Shown piece by piece: positions 27,654 through 39,024 of a stretch of 64,000 nt of DNA. The number at the start of each line of letters is the position of its first letter. Position 1 is the first letter of the stretch. Source of the DNA: Numida meleagris (lineage: Eukaryota > Chordata > Aves > Galliformes > Numididae); NCBI RefSeq assembly GCF_002078875.1, contig NC_034410.1, positions 99,326,871 through 99,390,870 on the forward strand, given 5' to 3'. The translations under genes were made by a program, and so were the position numbers. A model generated the notes under the pieces. It had not been told where the DNA came from, did not search any database, and saw only the letters and a program-made list of their open reading frames with translations.

Positions 27654-28452
27654 AGAATCATAGAATGGCCTGGGTTGAAAAGGACCTCAAAGATCATCTA
27701 GTCTCAACCCCCTGCTGAGTGCAGGGTCGCCAACCACTAGACCAGGCTGCCCAGAGCCACGTCCAGCCTGGCCTTGAACATCTCCAAGAACGGGGCATCC
27801 ACAACCTCCCTGGGCAACCTGTTCCAACGCATCACCACCCTCTGTGTGAAAAACTTCCTCCTAATATCTAACCTAAACCTCCCCTCTCTCAGTATAAAAC
27901 CATTCTCCCTTGTCCTATCGCTATCCACTCTCGTGAACAATTGTTCTCCCTCTTGTTTATATGCTCCCTTCAAGTATTGGAAGGCCACAATGAGGTCTCC
28001 CCGGAGCCTTCTCTTCTCCAAACTAAACAAGCCCAGTTCCCTCAACCTTTCCTCATAGGAGAGGTGCTCCAGCCCTCTGATCATCTTGGTGGCCCTCCTC
28101 TGAACTCGTTCCAAGAGCTCCACATCTTTCTTGTGCTGGGGCCCCAGGCCTGGACGCAGTACTCCAGATGGGGCCTCACAAGAGCCGAGTAGAAGGGGAC
28201 CACCACCTCCCTCTCCCTGCTGGCCACTCCTCTTTTAATGCAGCCCAGAACACAGTTGGCCTTCCGGGCTGCCAGCGCACACTGCTGGCTCATGTCCAGC
28301 TTCTCGTCCACCAGGACCCCCAAGTCCCTCTCCATAGGGCTGCTCATGAGGAATTCTTCCCCCAGTTTGTATAAATAACTGAGATTGCCCCAGCCCAAGT
28401 GCAGCACCCTGCATTTGGCCTTGTTAAACCTCATTAGGTTCTAATGTCACCA
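27654..28452 (-). mobile_element. Young CR1 LINE insert with 7-bp flanking duplication
   Basis: A CR1 3' terminus begins directly after GAGTCAC at 27647-27653, and GAGTCAC recurs at 28453-28459 where the outer element resumes. This is consistent with a 7-bp target-site duplication. The minus-strand frames encode the ORF2 end ([17 protein letters not shown] onward, then [12 protein letters not shown] onward). They are separated by the same one-base frame change at a GGGGCCCC (28138-28145) seen in the + strand copy at 19066-19740. The high similarity of the two copies indicates a recent common source. Confidence 0.9.
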
Positions 28453-28980
28453 GAGTCACCGGAGACTTCACCTGACAGCCACGACTTTTCAAATATCATC
28501 AAGAGAGACTTGGCAACTACGTCAACTAATTCTCTCAGGACTATGGGATGCGTCTCAGTGAGACCCATAGATTTATGAATGTTCAGGTTCCTCAGGCAGT
28601 CATCAACCTCGTCTTCACTTACAGTGGGAGAGGCAGTGCTCCCCCAGATCCCACATTCCGAACCATTCACTCAACGGCGACGTATAGAGCAGTCACTAGT
28701 GAAGACTGAGGCAAAAAAGTTATTGAATACCTCAGCCTTCTCCTTATCTTTTGTTTCCAGCCTGCCTGTGTTGCTCACTAGGGAGGGTATGCCTCCACTG
28801 AACTTTCCTTTTCTAACTGAGGTACCTATAAAATCCTTTCTTATCTTTCTTTGCGCCCCTTGCTGTGTCGAGTTTCAGTTGGACCTTGTCCTTCCTGACC
28901 CCATCCCTACACGGCCTAGCAACATCGCTGTACTTCTCCCAGGTTATCTGTCCCACCTTCCACTACCTGTACATTTGAAC
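28453..28980 (-). mobile_element. Outer CR1, 5'-most surviving segment
   Basis: Minus-strand reading gives the region before the RT core, including the EKAEVFNNFFA-type sequence near 28680-28745 (here partly frameshifted) and a DDCLRNLNIHKSMG stretch. It ends near 28980, where another CR1 tail starts. No earlier ORF2 endonuclease sequence was recognised beyond it, so the outer element is 5'-truncated. Confidence 0.82.
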
Positions 28981-28985
28981 ATAAA

Positions 28986-29362
28986 GTCATAGAATCATTA
29001 AGGTTGGAAAGACTACTAAGATCATCAAGTCCAGCCATCAGCCCATCACCACTCATGTCCCTCAGTGCCACATCCACACATTTCTTAAACACCTCCAGGG
29101 ATGATGACTCCACCACCTCCCTTGGCAGCTTGTGCCAGTGCCCAACTGCTCTGTCTAAGAAATTTTTCCTAATATCCAATCTGAACCTCCCCTGACACAA
29201 CTTGAGGCAATTACTTCTCATCCTATCCCTGTTACCTGGGAGAAGAGGCCGACCCCCACCACACTATAACCTCCTTTCAGGCAGTTGTGGAGGGCAATAA
29301 CATCTCCCTGGAGCCTCCTCTTCTCCAAAATGAACAATCCCAGTTCCCTCAGCCACTCCACC
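28986..29362 (-). mobile_element. CR1 LINE 3'-end fragment adjoining the outer CR1
   Basis: It begins gtcatagaatcattaagg and contains the catcagcccatcaccact block, then the end of ORF2 in reverse (minus-strand remnant [19 protein letters not shown]). It belongs to the same 3'-end type as the copies at 3849 and 32820, and differs from the young pair. Confidence 0.9.
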
Positions 29363-32300
29363 TAAGACATAGCTTTGTATGTGTATGCATGGGTGGCTCT
29401 ATTTATGTCTTCAGACAAGAACATGCACACTGGTATTTATTGTACCTGTTGACTACACGTTCTTACACCACATACAGTTTGCAGTGCCTCGCCTACCTGT
29501 CATCCTAGTGCATATGACACAAGGTAGAGTAAGATTTTCCAAATGCATTTCCAAGAATAATAATGCCTGTATTGTTTTTATTAGAAAATTGTATGTGCCC
29601 AGTAACAATTCATCTCATTTCTGTCTCATCTGGCAAAGTGCAAAAAAACATTCTGCAGACAGGAACATGTGTTAATGATGCAACTGATGCTTAAATCATC
29701 ATGTAGGATGAATTTTACACATGACAGGCTGTGGAAGTGAGTAATTTGTGGAGGGGTGGACTGGATACGACTGGTTCACTTCTCCTTAGTGAGGCTTAAT
29801 ACAGTGATCTAGAAGGTCTTATTTTTACCATGCACCAGAGGAAGTGATGAAACAAGAAAAAAATGGCTTGAGCATTTTTGAGCAGGACACTTTCAAACCC
29901 AAAAGATCTTTGCCTGTAATGCTAACAAATTACAGCAAATGTTGCTTTCCATCGTGAAGGACTAGAGGCCAGTCTGGCAAGGTATGAAATGAAAAACATT
30001 ATCAGCATGTTTTTCCAACTTTACAACTTAAACATTTATATAAACAAAAATATTTCTACATTTTTTCTTGAAACGAGCCTCTTGAACAGTGACTTTTTGC
30101 TTTACAAGGTTAAAAAGAAAGTGCTCAGAAGAAAATAGGGAGGAAAAATATAAAACAATTTTGTCCTGTTGAGATGACACTTTTCTCTTGATAAACAGGT
30201 CAAATCAGCAGGTTCCCAGTCTCAAAAAAAAACCTCCTGCAGTGGCCTAGCTGGCTGTTAATACATAGTACGTTCAAGGCATGTATAGAAAACTCAACTG
30301 AATGAGATGACAAAGAAAATAGGACTCATCTGCTGTCCTACACACTAAATTCAGGAAAATTGTAAGAAAGACCTTTTTTATTTTATGGGCAGATTTCACC
30401 CCTGTTGTATATGGGCTGGGCAACAATTTTATACACAAAAGAATGACATTATGGATGTAATAAGCCACCTTTGAAATTATTAAAATCTGATTGTTGGGAT
30501 TTTGCTAGTAGTTCTGCAGGGAGGGAAGACTGTGCCCTGAAACTTCCTAGACCAAGGTGAGTTCATGCGTACATTTTGTTGCTGTTTTCTTCAAACAAGT
30601 TATTCAGCAAAAGCACATTGAATAGTCTTTAACACCCTTGCTAGTCTTTAACAGCTGAAGAGACCTAGCTGGCACCTTGAAAGACTCTGAAGCAAAAAAA
30701 AGTCATGGAAGGATATTGCAGGTTCAGTGTGCAGCAACCTCCTCTCTGCTCCAAAGTTTTCTCTAAATGTCAAACTTCTCCAGAAGTACAGAGTTTTTTT
30801 CCAGACTAACTCTTAATCTGGATAACCTTAGTCTCAAATCGAAGTGGGGTGAGGTGATTCAGCTTAAAACACTTCCAAAATGTATAATTATTGTGGAATA
30901 ATAACTCTTCTGAGAAATGTCCAAGTAGCCTGAAATGTTTGTTTGGGCACAGTTTAGCTGTGGATGATAACACCATGACATACAGCTGGGCACAGCCTGC
31001 GCATCCCCTTAGATCTGTTATGGTAAAAGGTAAAGAATATTTATATTGCTGGTAAGAAGGGATGTCTGTTTTACTCACTGGAGCTGAAATTAATCTCAAA
31101 TATATAATTTTTCCCGGTTCCCAAGTTGTTTGTGAACACTCCTCATTTTTGCACACACATTTGTTTATCATTTGTTAACAGACAATTCATGAAAAGCAGG
31201 GGTTGGCATGTGGATTATTCATCATCTGTACATTTTAATTATTGGGGTTTTTTCTGTGCTGAGTGATTGGTGTTTGACAGTGATACTGTTCGGAGACTGT
31301 AATTTGATGTGAATAACAATTAATGAATAAACACATTCTCAACAAAGTTAACTGGGCAGATAAAGCTGCTGCTATTAAGACAGCCATTCTTCAAACATCC
31401 ATACAAAGAGAAACTGAGGTCATACAAAGTTTTGCAAGCAAAGCAGTATGAGTACAGCTGAACAGAGCACCCTGAGCCGTACCAGGTTCCTGTTGCTCTG
31501 CTGAGCATCCTTGTTTTCAGGGAACACGCACAGTTATTTGCATCAGTTTGTCTCTTTTCTCCACCAACCGCTTTGGTCACAAGGATTCAGACCTGATTCT
31601 GTCCCTTTCTTTTGCATCCCGTATGCCTGCAGGAGCATGTTCAGACAGAGGCTTGGGTTACCTTCTGATTCACAGTGAGCCAACAGAGTCTCTGAGGCTG
31701 AGATTTTGATTCCAAAAGAAATGTCATCGGTAGGAGGAATAGGTGTGTGCAATAAATGGGTCTTATTAGAAGGATGATTAAAGAAGATGTTCAAGGCTTG
31801 GGCAGAAAATAGTAGGGAGAGAACGCAAAAACTGGATCGTTGGTTAAAAACTTGATCCAGCCCCTTTCCTGCATCTTATGCACTTAGAGGTGGGGAGGAT
31901 TTGCTGTGTGAATGTGAGATTGTATGGATTTGTAGGATTCACTTAGTCAGCATTTGCAGAAATCTGGTATTGGCCTTATGACCTTCAGAAAGCACTTCTG
32001 TAGTTGAGAGATTCAAAAGGTCTGAGTGCTTTGAAGTGTGGGTGTGTTTACTTTCTCTTTTTGTGTATTAAATAGATGGCCTGGGTTTACCTTTTAACTA
32101 AGCCTGCATAAAATGCATCTTTAATTTTTTACAATTATGTAAATGTAAGAAATGCTAGAATTATTGTGTAGTCTGGGAGCTGGGGAGAAAGGAGCTTAAT
32201 CTCAGTCTGAGATCATGAGCACTAATTTTGAAATCTTTAACTAAATGGAATTGTAATTGAAAGAGGAATCCTATATGTGTTTTAGAGAGGAAAGTTTATT

Positions 32301-32819
32301 CACATTTGCCCTTCACTGTGGCAATGCCACTTTGTCCTCATTAAAATTATGTAAAATAAGCTCTGACTTTTTCCATTAACATGGTATAACATGAATTCAA
32401 CCATCAAGGTTTCAGGATCGTGTTGGCAAGTTTTAAAATTTCCACTGTCACTAAACTGACTTATTTTTGAATAAATCAGAGTGAGTAGGGTAGAAAGGAA
32501 AAAAAAAAAAAGGTGTTGGAATATCGTCAGATGTGCAGCTGAAGTCTCCATGGAAGTTGTGCCTGACATCTCCTAGAAATTGTGAATGTGAACTTCTTCA
32601 AGGCCTCTTTTGTATGCATTTCTTTAATAAGTGCGGAAATATGTGGAATGATGGGAATGTCTCTCACTCCAGTCTTGTGACTTGAGGCTGGTCTGTCCTC
32701 ATCCATGTGAGGCAGGGCTACCGTCCTCCTTTGTCTAAATGTCATCTGGGAATTGGGGCTGGCTCAGCACTCCCAGCAAGACATGATTGTTGTCCTCAGA
32801 TTTACTGAAATACATCGAA

Positions 32820-32925
32820 TTATAGAATCATTACGGTTGGTAAATACCACTAAGATCATCTAGTCCAACTGCCAGCCCATCACCATTATAATACTAAATC
32901 GTGTCCCTACATCTCCATACTGTAT
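32820..32925 (-). mobile_element. Short CR1 3'-end remnant
   Basis: About 105 bases, starting ttatagaatcattacggttgg with gatcatctagtccaactg and cagcccatcacca. It is diverged and strongly truncated. Confidence 0.82.
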
Positions 32926-35595
32926 CTGTGTATTGAGGTGAATTGCACATGAGATGTCAATATACTTTGTGTTGATACTCACAGTGATCAATAGGAATTG
33001 CTCATGCCAATCCAGTCTTTTGAGCTAGTTTGTTGCAATATCAGGTAGGATTCTTGTCATAAAAGAATGCAAAAACATTGTGACACAGTGACCTCAATCC
33101 TGTCCCTGAGCAAGGCCATAATTTCTTAATCTGAATGCAGAATGGAAAGATGGAAACCAGGTTTTGGTTTAGATTTTAATTCATCTTGACACAGAATACA
33201 TATCTCACATATGATCTTAACATGCCTTGTTTACCAAATTATTCTTCTTCCTCTAGGTTCTGGAAAGTGTTAATGTCTGCAGGCTTGAGTCAGTTTTGCT
33301 AGTTTAACTGAAATTATGCCAAATATAGGTATAATTTCTTGTGTAAACTCCTTATCTACATTTTCTCATCATTTGAGAATGGATCGGATTGTCCCAGACA
33401 GGTGACTTCCAACCTGATAACTGTGCCTTGACCTCCAGACAGGCTAAATTTCTCGGCTGGGCCATAACCCTGTCTCAAGCAGCAGGTTATTCTTCTGCCC
33501 AAAGCATGGTTTTGCTCACAGTTTTTCTTCCTTCCTTCCTTCTTCCTGCTCAAGCAGCTCTTGCTTTTGGTTTTGGGTAACTTGCTTGTTTTAGACATTC
33601 CTACTTGGACTGGAACACCCCAAATCCGGTAAGAATGTAGTACTGATTACATAAAAACAACTCAGTATTTCCCTGGTTGAACAGATGTTCTTGCTCAATG
33701 CCCACGTGATACTTTCCTTCCTGAACTCTGTTTTTTTTGTTTATTAGTAATTCTCTATGAGAAAAATCTAGTGTGATCTTAAACCTGCGTGACTTATATG
33801 AGTCATAGCAAACTGCACTGAAACAGAAAATACAGGGATATAAATCAATTCCCATGGTGCTTCCTGGAAATTTATAGCAGCTAAAAAGCTGTTCACGTTG
33901 CTTTATCAATCACATTCTTCTTACAGTTTGTAGCAGCTCTTATTTTCTTGTTTTTGGTATCTGTGTAGTTTCTTTCCAACTTATATCTGATTTAAACACA
34001 GCAGCCATTGCTGCTATGTCTGAATTTTAACTCTTAGCCTAACTAACACAAACTTACACATCAAGCAGCATAACATAAAATTCTCAAACCAAACTGAGAG
34101 GTGGACTTTAGAGGCAAGGTGAGAGCACTAAAGCTTTGGTGCCAAAAGAGGCTGAGAAAAAAAATCTTAAGTATTCACTTTTTTAAGACAGGGGCTTTAA
34201 GTCCATTGCTGGGTCAGGTGACGAAGTGCTCAGTTCTGTGAGGAAGCAAAACCTACACTCATCACGCCGTGAGGTAGTTTGCTTAATAATGTAGGTGGCT
34301 ACTATATCAAAAATAGTAAATTCTATTGCACATGGGTTGTTTTAACCCCATTTGAATAGCCTTTGTCAGAGCAATGTCTTTCTGTATTGCTTAAAAGCTT
34401 CTGAACAGCCCTAGGGTTGAGTAACGTGCAAAATTGGTGTACCCAGATTTCCGAACTTGCTATATTTACCAGTCCCGTAATGACCAAAGGAATAGAACTG
34501 TTCTCTATGTACAAACCTGCCTTCTAGTCCAGAGATTTCCCATTGTGGATCACTATAGAAAAGTTTGTTAGTAAAAATGCTGATCACTGTGTTCTGTGTT
34601 TTACTGTATCTTTTAAAATAATACCAGATATAAAAGTAACTGAACCATGCAGGCACAAATGAATTCAAACAGACCAGCCCTGAGAACTGATTTTGACTGA
34701 GAAAATTAAAGAGGGCTTTTAATTTTCACAGATTTTCATCAGCTTAATTTACACCTGTACAATTTTCAGTGCATTCAAATGGACGTAAGTGATAACAGCG
34801 TGTAGCTTGTTTGCACACCATGGCATAAAAGGAAATCAGTTTTAAATCAGTGAACTGATACAGTTAATTTGGATAAACTCTTTGAATGAATCACTCTTAC
34901 TTCCACTGCATTTTCATTTAAGTTTTTTTTTTTTTAAATTAAAAAGACCTTATCAGTCATATCCACGTCTAAACTTGTCCACATCAGGGGTGGATTTGCA
35001 GCAATTTAAACTAATTGATTTCTAAGCCAATTTAGATGCATCAGTAATCAAATTCTGTGAGAGCAGTTTGATGCCAGTGTGTGCAATGATACACAATTCT
35101 GCTTACCCTACCTTACATTTATTAAGTATTCAGAAAACCACTGGGAGTAAGAACCAGTAGAAGCTTGCTTTCGTGCTAACATCAGCATCAAACAAATAAG
35201 TGTGTTTCCAGACTGAGGAGCTGAGAACAACTTCTACAGTCATTTTTCATCGGACAGGAGTCACTTGTTGAAGTGTTAGTAATGTTGAAATCAGGGGTGT
35301 CCAACAATATGTAGCTAGCTTAAATTCTGCATGATCAGATTACTTGGAGATAATTGGCCTGCTTACATCTCCTCATGGTTCCCGGGCTAGTTCCTGGGAT
35401 TCACGGATTTGGAAGAGAGAAGGAGAATCTTAATTATTCTCTAGTCCTATCTCCCACGTGGCTAAAGCTGAGCAACTGCACCCTGCCATTTTTCCATAAA
35501 AGTCATGACAAGCTCCTCCTAAAATGAGAGACTACTAAACCTGCTTTGTCGTCACTTGGCTCCAGTGTCACAGGGTGAGGATGGAGAGCAGAGTC

Positions 35596-35726
35596 ACTCT
35601 CCCTGGAGGTGTTCAAGAACCATGTGGATGTGGCACAGAGGGACATGGTTAGTGGGCACGGAGGGAGTGGGCTGATGGTTGGACTAGATTATCTTAGTAG
35701 TCTTTTCTTGCCTTAATGATTCTGTA
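35596..35726 (+). mobile_element. Short CR1 3'-end remnant
   Basis: It contains ctccctggaggtgttcaaga and gggctgatggttggactagat, then ends gccttaatgattctgt. A diverged CR1 tail in + orientation. Confidence 0.82.
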
Positions 35727-38028
35727 AAGCAGTGCTTCTTAAAGAACTGTGAAGGAGGGGCACAACACGCAGTCATGGAGGCTTTACTACTATGTGGGCT
35801 TGGTCCTGAGACAGTTTTTCGTGTAATTAGCCCCAGGAGCTTGCAGTGTGCACCCCAGGTCTTTACATTCAACTGTTCCTTGGTGGCCAAAAAAAGAAAA
35901 AAAGAGTGGTGAGTTTTTCAGAGTATGTTTGAGTTTAAAGCTTTCGATTTGAATCTGCCTAGCTCACGTGGCCAAATGCTTGTCGGAATTTCAACCCTCT
36001 GTGTTTCTCAAAATCCAGACAATGGGTCATGCATTGTGTTTTTACTTAGATAGCTGCTTACATTTATGTGTCTGTATTTGGTTAGCACAACACCACATTA
36101 AAAAAAAATTAATAATTTTGTTTTATTAACAGTATTGCCAGAGGGAAAGGGATGCAAATTCTGGAATTTGAGCATGCTGCAGTTACACATAACAAAATGT
36201 TATATCAAAGTGCCAGTGAAGTTGCTTCCTGGAAAATACATGGGAAAAGGATCAGGCTGCATATTATTACATTCATTTACTGTTACATTTTATTGGTCTT
36301 GGTGAGATAAGCTACTATATTTCACATCGTTTGCTCGGCTTTCCATAAGTGCTTTTTATAATATGGATGCATTGATATTCAGAAAGATCATGAATTTCTT
36401 ACTGTGGTGATTTGATGGCATGTAAGTTTTGAAACAAAATTTTTAGACGGACTTTTTAATCTAAAGTCTAATGTTTCTTGTTTTCTATCATTGCTCTCAA
36501 AGGGGAGAGCATGAAGGATTTGGTGAAGCATTTAGGTACAGAAAACCTAGGATTTTTGAGGAGTGCAGTACACTTCGTTTAAGCTATAAATCAGATAATG
36601 TTTCCCTGTGTTTTCTCAGAAATAAAAAGCCAAACTCACTCCATCACATTTATGGACCAGTGGCTGAGATCGAGCCCTTCAGAACAGCACCATTGCTACA
36701 GGCATAGTGAGATCTGGACTGTGCTCCTGGCTGTGTTCTGTCTTCAGAAAATATAAAGCCAAGTCTTTAACTGCTTGAGACCAGTGCAGATCACGTTTTT
36801 TAAGAGCAAAGTATAATAAGCCAGCCTAGCAACTATCCACTTGGGTAATGACTGTCAGTTTATGTGAAATATTTTCCCTGAGCTTCAGCTTCTCATAGCC
36901 TTGTCTGCTTTGAGGCCGAGTCAGTTGAAGTTGTACACTCTTAGCGTAATGGTAAATTTTAATGTATAGAGAAGTTCAGCTATGGCTACACGGTAGAAAA
37001 GGTGAAGTGGGTCTCATAGGAAGCCTATGTGCAATGAATTTTTGTCTGTGCATCCATAATTTGTGGCGATATCACAGTGATAAATGACATTTAGCAGACA
37101 CCTTCATCTGTCTCACCTGTTCTCTGTACACTAATTCAGCTTTCCTGGGACAGCAATTAAACTTCTGACTGGCATCAGCAGCTTCCAGCAGCAGCCATTA
37201 AAAGAAAAAAAATAAATCTGATAGAGAAATACTCACCTGTCATCCACTGACAGCACATATGCAGATTCTGTAACTCATTCTCATTTGAGATGCAGGATGA
37301 GCCATGGTCAGGCTTGGGTTTCAGGAGCCCCTTAGTGCATTCAGCTGGAAAGCCATAAGCAAACCATTCCAAACTTACAAAATGGACAGCAGCACAGGCT
37401 TTTAGGTCTCAGGGTTCTTGGGGTATTAGACGCTACAGTGTTATTGAGTGCAGTAAACATAGTTTACATACTTTGTATAGTTGTCAGTTGTGCCTTTTTC
37501 CACTTTCGGTGTACCTTATGCTTTTGTTGGCTGAGATTTATGGCTTGGCAATGGTGGGGACATGGAAAAAAACATGGCATTGGCAGAAGTCCTGATGGCA
37601 CAGTGCAGAGATTTCAGTAGTTCTCTTTTGGGATAATGACATCCATAACTCACTCAGGTATTATTCCCTCAGGCAGTCTAGAACTTCTTAGGAAAATCTT
37701 TATTTCAGTTTCTTTTTAATGGTGAGTTTGTTTCCTCAGAAGCCATCTGTGCTTTGAGAGTAGCTTTTTTTATTAAGAAAATGTATGCTCCATTTTCATA
37801 CCTACTTTTTGCACATGAAAACAAAAATACAGGATCTAAAACCCCATTTCTAAGCATTTACTCCAACCCACCCCTCCAAACCTCAACAAAGCAGGGAAAT
37901 ACATCCATGGTAAAGAGAACATCAGCTCCATTGGAATGTACCAAGGCAAATCATGCCCTGCACCTCTGCATAGAGAGCTCAAGGGCTGTAGCTCTGAGGT
38001 CTCAGCTCTGCATGGATGTGCCTGCATT

Positions 38029-38042
38029 CCCCCCCCCCCCCC
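38029..38042. repeat. Poly(C) run, 14 bases
   Basis: Uninterrupted C14. Runs this long are uncommon, and the length here may be unreliable in any assembly. Confidence 0.92.
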
Positions 38043-38925
38043 ATCTCATTGTGCAGTTGTGTGGGAGTATTGGTGCAGCATACCTTTACACAGGAGTTAA
38101 ATCATAAAGATGAGGTCCATCGGTGCAGGGTGGAGGAGTTCTTACTTCATACCTTAATACCAATTGTGTACATGCTGTGTGTTTTGCTGCCCCTTTTTCT
38201 CAAGAGAAGCACTGTTAGTTTAGTTGACTTTAAATTTGCACCGTTGTTTATCCTTGCATTTATTAACCAAGTTCACATGAGACTGCCAAGTCAGAGAGGG
38301 GAAGATGTTGCTTGTGTATCTCATCCCCAACTGCTCAAAGCAATATGTCAGTCTGATCCCTTTGCAAATGTTAACCTGCCTTGGAGTTCTCTTGAGCACC
38401 CATTCACTGAGCTAAAACTCTGAGTTTGCACGCTGATGTTTGCTCCCGAGGGCTCATCTCCCTAGTGAGCATGTTTAAACAACTGAAGTGCTCTTACAAT
38501 GAAACATTCAAATTCAAGTCTTTTTTATTATGCAATCTGGGATTATTATTATTATTTTTTTTATCATTAGACTTCCTTCTGAACTGGGTGGTTGACACTC
38601 CCTGTTTTAAATTCCTGTCCCATGAGCTAGTTGTTTGGAAATACTGGCTAGGAGGACAAACACTGTGACTATTTTTTGTTAATCTGGGGAAAGTTCTTTT
38701 TCACTCTGTATTTGGGATTAAACTGTAACCCAAAGGCAGAGCTACAGAAATAGAGTAAAGATCAAAACGAGAAGGAGAGGAGCGCTGAGAGGATGGATAG
38801 AGCTGGGAACAAGCAGCTGACTCAAGGTGCCAGGGTTTCCTTGCACAGGATTTAACTCGTTCTTGGACCAAACCTTGTGAAAGCCCCAGCAGAAGAATGT
38901 ATACCTGCTGCAGCAGAATCTTAGA

Positions 38926-39024
38926 GTCATAGAATGGCTTAGGTTGGAAAGGACCTCAAAGGCCATCCAGTTCCAACCCTGTAACATGGGCAAGGCTGCC
39001 ACCCACTAGATCAGGCTGCCCTTA
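38926..39024 (-). mobile_element. Short CR1 3'-end remnant
   Basis: It begins gtcatagaatggcttaggttgg and includes ggacctcaaaggccatccag and aggctgccacccactagatc. About 100 bases of CR1 3' end. Confidence 0.88.

Larger units (their letters stand above)
25914..29362 (-). mobile_element. Nested CR1 LINE complex (outer element plus inserts plus adjacent copy)
   Basis: This block is a stack of reverse-oriented CR1 sequence. An older, long CR1 copy occupies 25914-26950, 27291-27646 and 28453-28980. It is interrupted by one CR1 at about 26951-27290 and by a younger CR1 at about 27654-28452. A further CR1 tail abuts it at 28986-29362. The three outer segments follow each other in correct CR1 order: 3' end, then the end of ORF2, then reverse-transcriptase core, then the segment before the RT core. 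That order supports insertion into a single pre-existing element rather than chance adjacency. Confidence 0.85.

Noticed and set aside
26216..29221. Several independent protein-coding genes on the minus strand
   Set aside because: All frames with recognisable sequence are broken pieces of CR1 ORF2 in nested elements.
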